DNA from: Flavobacteriaceae bacterium
GTDB taxonomy: Bacteria; Bacteroidota; Bacteroidia; Flavobacteriales; Flavobacteriaceae
Reading direction: 5' to 3'
DNA length: 12,284 nucleotides
Assembly: GCA_003511845.1 (NCBI GenBank)
Contig: DOIV01000247.1
Location: 1-12,284, forward strand
Shown here: positions 6,902 through 12,284 of the stretch, in pieces
Layout: each line of letters opens with the position of its first letter
Numbering within the stretch: position 1 is the stretch's first letter
The notes under the pieces: generated by a model
Told to the model about the DNA's origin: nothing
Seen by the model: the letters and a program-made list of their open reading frames with translations, nothing else
Database searches by the model: none
Translations under genes and position numbers: made by a program

Positions 6902-7989
6902 TGGCTAAGCAATTAGATACTGTAAATCATAGTTTCATTCGGTATGCAAATTGCTGGGAAGATGCAGACCTGTTAATCGAAGCTTTAGACATACAAGAAA
7001 ATGATAAAATACTATCTATCGGATCTGCAGGAGATAATAGTTTTTCTTTATTAATTAACAATCCTAAACTTGTTGTTGCTGTTGATATTAATAAAGCTCA
7101 ATTAAATTTAATAGCATTAAAAAAAGCGGCTATTATTGCTTTAGAATATAATGATTTTTTGCAATTTTTAGGTTTCGAAGATTCAGGTAAAAGAAAAGAA
7201 TTATTTGAGAAAGTAAAAACTAACCTTCCTGAAAATACTATATCGTTTTGGGAGAAGCGTATAGATGATATAGAGAAAGGAATTATCAATAGCGGAAAAT
7301 TTGAGCAATATTTTAAAATGTTTAACTCTAAAGTATTACCATTAATACATTCAAAGTCAAGAATAAATAAGCTATTTTCTAAGAAATCAGAACCTAAACA
7401 AGTTGATTTCTATATTAATAAATGGAATAATTTTCGTTGGAATTTTTTCTTTAAAATATTCTTCAGCAAATTCATAATGGGAAGATTTGGTAGAGATAAA
7501 TCATTCTTAAAACAGGTTGATGTTCCTGTTTCTTCTTTTATTTTAAATAAAGCGAAAGCACACTTGAGTGCTGTAAATTGTCAAAATAATTATTTTTTAG
7601 AATATATTTTAAAAGGAAGATTTGAACATAATTTACCACATTATGCTAGAAAGGTTAATTTTGAAAAAATCAAGAAAAATATTGATAAATTGGTTACACA
7701 CCAAGGATTAGTAGACGAAGTGTTTGTTAAATTTCATACTTTTAATAAGTTTAACTTATCAAATATTTTTGAATATATGAATGCTAAAACTTTTGAAAAA
7801 GTTACAGAAGGTTTAATTAAAAATGGAGATCCAAACTCAATTTATATATATTGGAATCTTATGGTAAATCGTAGAATGTCTGAAATATCAGATAGATTAA
7901 TATACAATAATATGTTATCAGAAAAAATGAGTAAAATTGACAAAGGATTTTTCTACTCAAAAATTATTATTGATAAAAAGCATGAATAA
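6901..7989 (+). CDS. BtaA-like (DUF3419) SAM-dependent 3-amino-3-carboxypropyl transferase
   Basis: The 362-residue protein matches the DUF3419/BtaA family. Its first conserved block is RYANCWEDADLL (14-25), followed by a nucleotide-binding-like KILSIGSAGDNSFSLL (36-51) and VVAVDINKAQ (58-67). Further family-like blocks are the EQYF segment, RWNFFFKIFFSKFIMGRFGRD in mid-protein, and FNLSNIFEYM with YWNLMVNRR near the C-terminus. BtaA moves the aminocarboxypropyl group of S-adenosylmethionine onto diacylglycerol, giving the homoserine ether head group of betaine lipids; it acts at the membrane although it is not itself strongly hydrophobic. No BtaB-type N-methyltransferase is fused or adjacent, so a fully methylated betaine lipid is not the obvious product. 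The acceptor may be a different, perhaps prenylated, lipid (inference). Its start overlaps the dikinase stop by one base, and its end overlaps the next gene by 8 bp. Confidence 0.83.
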   Translation: MAKQLDTVNHSFIRYANCWEDADLLIEALDIQENDKILSIGSAGDNSFSLLINNPKLVVAVDINKAQLNLIALKKAAIIALEYNDFLQFLGFEDSGKRKELFEKVKTNLPENTISFWEKRIDDIEKGIINSGKFEQYFKMFNSKVLPLIHSKSRINKLFSKKSEPKQVDFYINKWNNFRWNFFFKIFFSKFIMGRFGRDKSFLKQVDVPVSSFILNKAKAHLSAVNCQNNYFLEYILKGRFEHNLPHYARKVNFEKIKKNIDKLVTHQGLVDEVFVKFHTFNKFNLSNIFEYMNAKTFEKVTEGLIKNGDPNSIYIYWNLMVNRRMSEISDRLIYNNMLSEKMSKIDKGFFYSKIIIDKKHE

Positions 7990-8659
7990 TAATATTGTAC
8001 ATATAATATACTTGGCTATGGCTTACTTAGTGCTTTTTGTAAGCTCAGAAGTATTATATCATAAATTTAGATTTAAAGCAGAATTTACACGAAAATATGT
8101 CCATATAGCTACAGGTGTTCTTTCTTTGTTATTTCCCTTATTATTTGATAATCATTTGTTTGTACTTGGTTTGACATTTAGTTTCTTAATTATTTTATTA
8201 CTGAGTGTTAAATATGATTTTTTAAAATCTATAAATGAAATAAGTCGGGTTTCTAGAGGTAGTATTTTATACCCTATTATAGTTTATGTTACTTATTTAG
8301 TATATCATAATTACAATCAGATGATATTCTATTATATTCCAATATTAATCCTTGCGATATGTGATCCCATAGCAGCTTTTATTGGTAAAATATGGACTAA
8401 ATTTAGCTATAAAACATTTGGGCAAACAAAAACCCTAACAGGTTCAATAGGCTTTTTTATTGTTGCAATTGTAGTAGGTTTATTGTTGATGTTAAATTTA
8501 GAAAGCATCGGAATAGTCAAAGCAATAGTGATAGCTCTAGTTATTGCATTAACCACAACAATAGCTGAAGCTTTAACACATAAAGGTTATGATAATATAG
8601 CAATACCATTAACTGCAATTATGGTTTTAATACTATTTAAAAAACTAAATTATATTTAA
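7982..8659 (+). CDS. CTP-dependent lipid kinase-like membrane protein (phytol/dolichol kinase, CdsA-related)
   Basis: This 225-residue, very hydrophobic protein has about six or seven membrane helices. Motifs place it in the dolichol kinase/phytol kinase (VTE5)/DGK1 group related to CdsA: FTRKYVHIATGV (36-47), SRGSILYP (91-98), AICDPIAAFIGK (125-136), FGQTKTLTGSIGFF (146-159) and EALTHKGYDNIAIPL (196-210). Such enzymes use CTP to phosphorylate a polyprenol, phytol or diacylglycerol; CdsA relatives instead make CDP-lipids. The DP-x-A-A-x-x-G and K-T-x-x-G-S spacing favours the kinase group. I chose the ATG at 7982 over the in-frame ATG at 7937. The upstream one would add 15 polar residues inside the previous coding region, while 7982 gives the compact ATGAATAA overlap common in this operon. 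In this context it could phosphorylate an isoprenoid alcohol or glycerolipid for the pathway. Confidence 0.78.
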   Translation: MNNNIVHIIYLAMAYLVLFVSSEVLYHKFRFKAEFTRKYVHIATGVLSLLFPLLFDNHLFVLGLTFSFLIILLLSVKYDFLKSINEISRVSRGSILYPIIVYVTYLVYHNYNQMIFYYIPILILAICDPIAAFIGKIWTKFSYKTFGQTKTLTGSIGFFIVAIVVGLLLMLNLESIGIVKAIVIALVIALTTTIAEALTHKGYDNIAIPLTAIMVLILFKKLNYI

Positions 8660-8660
8660 A

Positions 8661-9674
8661 ATGCAAGGCTATAAAATTATAAAAACACAGCTTAAAGATA
8701 TTAATTACAAGCTATTTGAGGATATTCCTAAAAAACTTTATAAAAAAGACAGTCAGCGTTTTGTTTTAGGCTTTGAGCCTGTTGAAACTCATTTGGAAGC
8801 CTGCTATGTATTGTTAAAAGATAAAGAACCTGTAGGTCGGTTTTCTTTTTACGAAAATTCTGAATTAAAATATAAAGATAAGCCAGCCGCAAGTATAGGC
8901 AGTTATGAATGTATCAATGATGCCGAAGCAAGTAAGGCATTACTTAACTACGCAATATCTCTAGCAAAATCTAAAAATTACAAATGGTTATTAGGCCCAA
9001 TGGAAGGTTCTACTTGGAATAATTATAGGTTTAGTAATCAAAACGATTACCAAAATTTCTTTTTAGAGCCTTATCATCATCTATATTATAATAATCAGTT
9101 TGTTGATAATGGTTTTAGTGTAATTTCAAAATATTTTTCTAATTTAGATACAGCACTTTTATTTGATGAAAAAAAAAATATTGAACTTGGAAAATACTTT
9201 ATAGAAAAAGGGCTTGTACTAAGAAGTTTAGATGTTGATAATTTTGAGGAAGATTTATTTAAAATAGGAGAATTAAGTAATAAGGCTTTTAGTGCTAATT
9301 TTCTGTATACACCTATAAAGGTAGATGAGTTTGTTAAAAAGTATAAAAATTTAGGCAATTTATTTAGCCCTAAATTAATTTGGATTGCAGAAGACCAACA
9401 GGGAGACATTCAGGCATTTATTTTTGCAGTAGAAGATTATAACGATACATCGGGAAAGACCGTAATTATCAAATCTGTAGCTAGATTAAAATCATCTATT
9501 TTTAAAGGAATTGGCAGTTATTTATCAGGAAAAGTAATTCAATTATCTAAAAAAATGGGTTATACTAGAATTATTCATGCATTTATGATAGCTGATAATA
9601 ATTCAGTGCAAATGTCAGAAGAATATGTTGTCAATACATTTAAACATTATGCTTTATACGGAAAAAAAATATGA
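8661..9674 (+). CDS. GNAT-like N-acyltransferase, two-lobed
   Basis: The 337-residue protein looks like a large bacterial GNAT-superfamily member. The N-terminal half carries ASIGSYECINDAEASKALL (77-95), then WLLGPMEGSTWNNYR (109-123) and FFLEPYHHLYYNNQFVDNGF (133-152). That pattern (GPM-x-x-S-T-W-N and a P-Y-H/N-x-x-Y-Y stretch) is shared by uncharacterised GNAT proteins. The C-terminal half has a second GNAT-like sheet with LIWIAEDQQGDIQAFIF and the FKGIGSYLSGK turn where acetyl-CoA binders have their pyrophosphate loop. No trustworthy substrate can be read from sequence. In this operon acylation of an amine, such as the amino group left by the BtaA-like enzyme, is an attractive guess only. 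It starts one base after the previous stop, and its TGA overlaps the start of the ligase gene (ATGA). An A10 run at 9169-9178 lies in frame. Confidence 0.68.
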   Translation: MQGYKIIKTQLKDINYKLFEDIPKKLYKKDSQRFVLGFEPVETHLEACYVLLKDKEPVGRFSFYENSELKYKDKPAASIGSYECINDAEASKALLNYAISLAKSKNYKWLLGPMEGSTWNNYRFSNQNDYQNFFLEPYHHLYYNNQFVDNGFSVISKYFSNLDTALLFDEKKNIELGKYFIEKGLVLRSLDVDNFEEDLFKIGELSNKAFSANFLYTPIKVDEFVKKYKNLGNLFSPKLIWIAEDQQGDIQAFIFAVEDYNDTSGKTVIIKSVARLKSSIFKGIGSYLSGKVIQLSKKMGYTRIIHAFMIADNNSVQMSEEYVVNTFKHYALYGKKI

Positions 9675-11152
9675 ATATAATAACGTTATTTCTTGAATCT
9701 GCACGTAGATACCCAAAAAAAACAGCAATTATTTCGAAGAAGAAGTCTATTCGTTATGCTAAACTAGAACAAGAGGTGAAAGCTACAGCTTCGTACTTTA
9801 TATCAAAAGGAATAAAAAAGGGAGATAGAGTCATTGTATTTATCCCTATGAGTATAGATTTATATAGAGTCGTTTTAGCTCTTTTTTATATAGGAGCTAC
9901 GGCAGTTTTTTTAGATCAATGGATAGATAATAAAAGGTTAGACTTAAGTTGTGAAATTGCAAATAGTAAAGGTTTTATAGGTGTGTTTAAAACAAAATTC
10001 TTAATGCTTTTTTCAAAAGAACTAAGAAAAATACCGATTAAGCTGAAATTAAATAAACAGCATAAATTGAAAGTTAATATGGCAATGAACCTTGATGATG
10101 TTCCTGCTTTAATTACTTTTACAACAGGGAGTACAGGTGTTCCAAAAGCTGCCGAAAGGTCGCATAGGTTTTTAAAGGAACAGTTTAATGCTCTTTTATA
10201 TGAAATAAAGCCCAAAGCATCAGATATTGATATGCCTGTTCTTCCTATTGTTCTTTTTATGAACTTAGGTGTAGGCTGTACTTCTGTTATTGCCGATTTT
10301 AAAATGACAAAACCTGAGGCAATTAAAGAAATTACAATTGTTAATCAAATAAGAAAATATGCCGTTAATAGAATAATAGCCTCACCTTTTTTTGTGCATA
10401 AATTAGCAATATTTCTTATCGATAAAAACACTCAACTAGATACTTTAAAACAAATATTTACTGGAGGTGCTCCGGTATTCCCTAGAGAGGCATCGGTGTA
10501 TTTAAAAGCATTTCCCAAAACAATTTCTAATATTGTTTATGGCTCTACAGAGGTAGAGCCTATCAGTTCTATTAGAGTTGATAATTTGATTCAAAAAGGG
10601 ATCCATAGAGGGTTGCCTGTAGGAGAGGTGTTTTATAAAGCAAAAGTAAAAATTATTAAGATATGTAATCATGCTATTGCTCCTTGTAGTTACGAGCAGT
10701 TAAATGTATTAGTTGTAACAGATGGTGAAATAGGTGAAATTATTGTTTCAGGCCCGCATGTATTAGAAAAATATTTTGAAAACGAACAAGTTTTTAAAGA
10801 TAATAAAGTTGTTGTTGAGGGTGAAATATGGCATAGAACAGGAGATAGTGGATATCTAAATAAAAATGAATTATTTCTTACTGGAAGATGCAAACAGCTT
10901 ATTTATAACGACGCTAAGCTATTATCGCCATTTATTATAGAGAATAAATTACAATTGATTGATGGTGTTACACTGGGAACTTTAATAAAAAATAAAGATA
11001 CGCTTATTTTGATAGTAGAATCGATTTTGTCTGTATCTGAATTGAAATCTAAAATTATTGATATTCCATATGATGAAATTAAAATATTAAGTAAAATACC
11101 TAGAGATCCGCGGCATAATTCTAAAATTGATTATAATAGTTTAGTGCTTTAA
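9671..11152 (+). CDS. AMP-forming acyl-CoA synthetase/ligase, OleC-like
   Basis: The 493-residue protein belongs to the ANL (AMP-binding) superfamily and should activate a carboxylate with ATP as an acyl-adenylate. Core motifs are ITFTTGSTGVPKAAERSH (148-165), the TGGAPV segment near 264-269, VYGSTEVEPIS (289-299), WHRTGDSGYL (387-396) with the ribose-binding Asp392, and the hinge FLTGRCKQLI (402-411). Near the C-terminus IPRDPRHNSKID (476-487) supplies the usual catalytic lysine, Lys485. The P-x-D-x-RHN-x-KI ending is reminiscent of OleC-type enzymes, which make beta-lactones from beta-hydroxy acids. The distance from hinge to Lys485 looks short, so the C-terminal lid is compact. There is no fused carrier-protein domain and no OleA, OleB or OleD neighbour. 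The acid is unknown: a fatty acid or an amino-acid carboxylate would both fit. It is the last gene of the operon and overlaps the GNAT-like gene by 4 bp. Confidence 0.82.
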   Translation: MNIITLFLESARRYPKKTAIISKKKSIRYAKLEQEVKATASYFISKGIKKGDRVIVFIPMSIDLYRVVLALFYIGATAVFLDQWIDNKRLDLSCEIANSKGFIGVFKTKFLMLFSKELRKIPIKLKLNKQHKLKVNMAMNLDDVPALITFTTGSTGVPKAAERSHRFLKEQFNALLYEIKPKASDIDMPVLPIVLFMNLGVGCTSVIADFKMTKPEAIKEITIVNQIRKYAVNRIIASPFFVHKLAIFLIDKNTQLDTLKQIFTGGAPVFPREASVYLKAFPKTISNIVYGSTEVEPISSIRVDNLIQKGIHRGLPVGEVFYKAKVKIIKICNHAIAPCSYEQLNVLVVTDGEIGEIIVSGPHVLEKYFENEQVFKDNKVVVEGEIWHRTGDSGYLNKNELFLTGRCKQLIYNDAKLLSPFIIENKLQLIDGVTLGTLIKNKDTLILIVESILSVSELKSKIIDIPYDEIKILSKIPRDPRHNSKIDYNSLVL

Positions 11153-11166
11153 TCCGCATTATGTAT

Positions 11167-11174
11167 TAACTTTG
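11167..11174 (+). promoter_or_regulatory. Candidate -7 box (TAACTTTG) for the aminopeptidase gene
   Basis: TAACTTTG matches the Bacteroidota TAnnTTTG consensus exactly and is identical to the box at 1497-1504. It sits 20 bp before the ATG at 11195, giving a short leader typical of this phylum. A weak TTAGTG at 11141-11146 is near the expected -33 position but is not a clear TTG match. It suggests the aminopeptidase is transcribed separately from the lipid operon. Confidence 0.42.
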
Positions 11175-11194
11175 TTTGCTAATACCACTAATCT

Positions 11195-12284
11195 ATGAAA
11201 TATCTCCCTATCAATAATAATCTCTTTATAAAAAATAGAAAAAAATTTATAGCTCTAATGAAACCTAAGAGCTTAGCAGTATTCAATTCTAATGATACCT
11301 ACCCAATAAGTGCAGATAGCACCATGCCTTTTGAGCAGCACAGAGATATATTTTATTTAAGTGGTGTAGATCAAGAAGAGAGTATTTTGGTGTTATTTCC
11401 TGACTGCCCAAAAGCACAGCATCGTGAAATTTTATTTTTAAAAGAAACCAATGAACATATTGCGGTTTGGGAAGGTGAAAAACTAACTAAAGAGGCTGCT
11501 TTAAAAACTAGTGGTGTCAAAACAGTGTATTGGTTGCAAGACTTAGACAAGATTATGTTTGAAATCATGACGCAATGTGATACAGTTTATATTAACACCA
11601 ATGAACATTACAGAGCCAATGTTGAAACAGAAACCAGAGAAGATCGCTTTACTAAATGGTTGAAAAATAAATACCCTGCACATGCGGTAGCTAAGAGTAA
11701 TCCGATATTACAACGTTTACGCTCTGTTAAAGAACAGGAAGAATTAGATTTAATTCAAACCGCTTGTGATATTACTGAAAAAGGATTCAGAAGAATTTTA
11801 GGCTTTGTAAAACCCAATGTATGGGAATATGAAATTGAAGCCGAGTTTATGCATGAATTTTTAAGAAATCGCTCTAAGAAATTTGCTTATACACCCATTG
11901 TGGCTTCGGGTGCAAATGCCAATGTATTGCATTATATTGAGAACAATCAACAATGTAAATCTGGTGAATTAATTTTATTAGATGTTGGTGCAGAATATGC
12001 AAACTACTCATCTGATATGACTAGAACCATACCTGTTTCTGGCAAATTCACCAAACGTCAAAAAGAAGTGTATAATGCTGTATTGCATGTAAAAAACGAA
12101 GCGACAAAAATGCTAGTACCAGGTACAGATTGGGCTACATATCATATAGAAGTGGGTAAAATGATGACCTCAGAATTATCAGGTTTAGGTTTACTCAGTA
12201 AAGCAGATATTCAAAATGAAGATAAAGATTGGCCTGCCTATAAAAAATATTTTATGCATGGTACATCGCACCACATGGGTTTAG
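11195..12284 (+). CDS. pepP: Xaa-Pro aminopeptidase (PepP-type, M24B), C-terminus beyond window
   Basis: The reading frame runs from the ATG at 11195 to the right edge without a stop (363 complete codons). The N-terminal creatinase-like domain (about 1-170) begins KYLPINNNLF and has FEQHRDIFYLSGVDQEES, typical of PepP. The catalytic pita-bread domain begins with LRSVKEQEELDLIQTAC. Metal ligands visible so far are Asp263 in LLDVGAEY, Asp274 in SSDMTRT and His355 in MHGTSHHMGL; these positions nearly coincide with those of E. coli PepP. The two Glu ligands would lie beyond the edge. The enzyme is a cytosolic dimetal peptidase that removes an N-terminal residue preceding proline. It is probably a housekeeping gene unrelated to the lipid operon, with its own promoter-like box 20 bp upstream. 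Confidence 0.9.
   Translation, partial: MKYLPINNNLFIKNRKKFIALMKPKSLAVFNSNDTYPISADSTMPFEQHRDIFYLSGVDQEESILVLFPDCPKAQHREILFLKETNEHIAVWEGEKLTKEAALKTSGVKTVYWLQDLDKIMFEIMTQCDTVYINTNEHYRANVETETREDRFTKWLKNKYPAHAVAKSNPILQRLRSVKEQEELDLIQTACDITEKGFRRILGFVKPNVWEYEIEAEFMHEFLRNRSKKFAYTPIVASGANANVLHYIENNQQCKSGELILLDVGAEYANYSSDMTRTIPVSGKFTKRQKEVYNAVLHVKNEATKMLVPGTDWATYHIEVGKMMTSELSGLGLLSKADIQNEDKDWPAYKKYFMHGTSHHMGL

Noticed and set aside
7937..7981. Upstream in-frame ATG as the start of the CTP-kinase-like gene
   Set aside because: It would create a 53-bp overlap and add a polar extension; the ATG at 7982 gives the short overlap seen elsewhere in this operon.
9095..9409. Minus-strand 104-residue open frame within the GNAT-like gene
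   Set aside because: Ser/Leu-rich composition typical of the antisense of AT-rich coding DNA; no motif and no start context.
1675..11152. Mobile or defence island
   Set aside because: No integrase, transposase, terminal repeats, tRNA or toxin/nuclease-type genes are present; the enzymes are all metabolic and the composition resembles the flanks.

Overview
The window is AT-rich and looks like chromosomal DNA of a marine-type Flavobacteriaceae (Bacteroidota). Three things suggest this. Shine-Dalgarno sequences are weak or absent. There are TAnnTTTG-type -7 boxes of the Bacteroidota sigma factor. The flanking proteins are flavobacterial in style: a TPM-domain membrane protein with a Gly-rich tail, a small lipoprotein and a PepP-type aminopeptidase. 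This assignment is inference; there is no rRNA or other marker gene.

Layout. Positions 1-1466 carry two minus-strand genes: a TPM/YgcG-like membrane protein, cut by the left edge, and a small lipoprotein resembling DUF6973. A 208-bp divergent intergenic region (1467-1674) holds back-to-back candidate promoters and a 17-bp palindrome. From 1675 to 11152 eight plus-strand genes are packed tightly: 7 and 55 bp gaps, then ATGA, TAATG, 8-bp, 1-bp and ATGA junctions. In order they encode a soluble class I-like HMG-CoA reductase, an unusual UbiA-family prenyltransferase, an unrecognised three-helix membrane protein, a rifampin-phosphotransferase/PEP-synthase-like dikinase, a BtaA-like (DUF3419) aminocarboxypropyl transferase, a CTP-dependent lipid (polyprenol/phytol-type) kinase-like membrane protein, a GNAT-like acyltransferase, and an acyl-CoA-synthetase/OleC-like AMP-forming ligase. 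A new promoter-like sequence then precedes a separate Xaa-Pro aminopeptidase gene, cut by the right edge.

The eight-gene block is the interesting part. Read together, the families suggest a dedicated pathway for an isoprenoid-containing, probably amino-acid-decorated membrane lipid. HMG-CoA reductase would feed mevalonate and UbiA would transfer a prenyl chain. The CTP kinase-like protein and the dikinase would handle phosphorylation, the BtaA-like enzyme would add a homoserine-type group from S-adenosylmethionine, and the GNAT and adenylating enzymes would acylate or ligate. No polyketide or peptide synthetase, and no BtaB methyltransferase, lies inside the block. The product is unknown to me, the order of reactions is inference, and only the family assignments rest on visible motifs. 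No RNA genes, CRISPR arrays, insertion sequences or attachment sites were seen.
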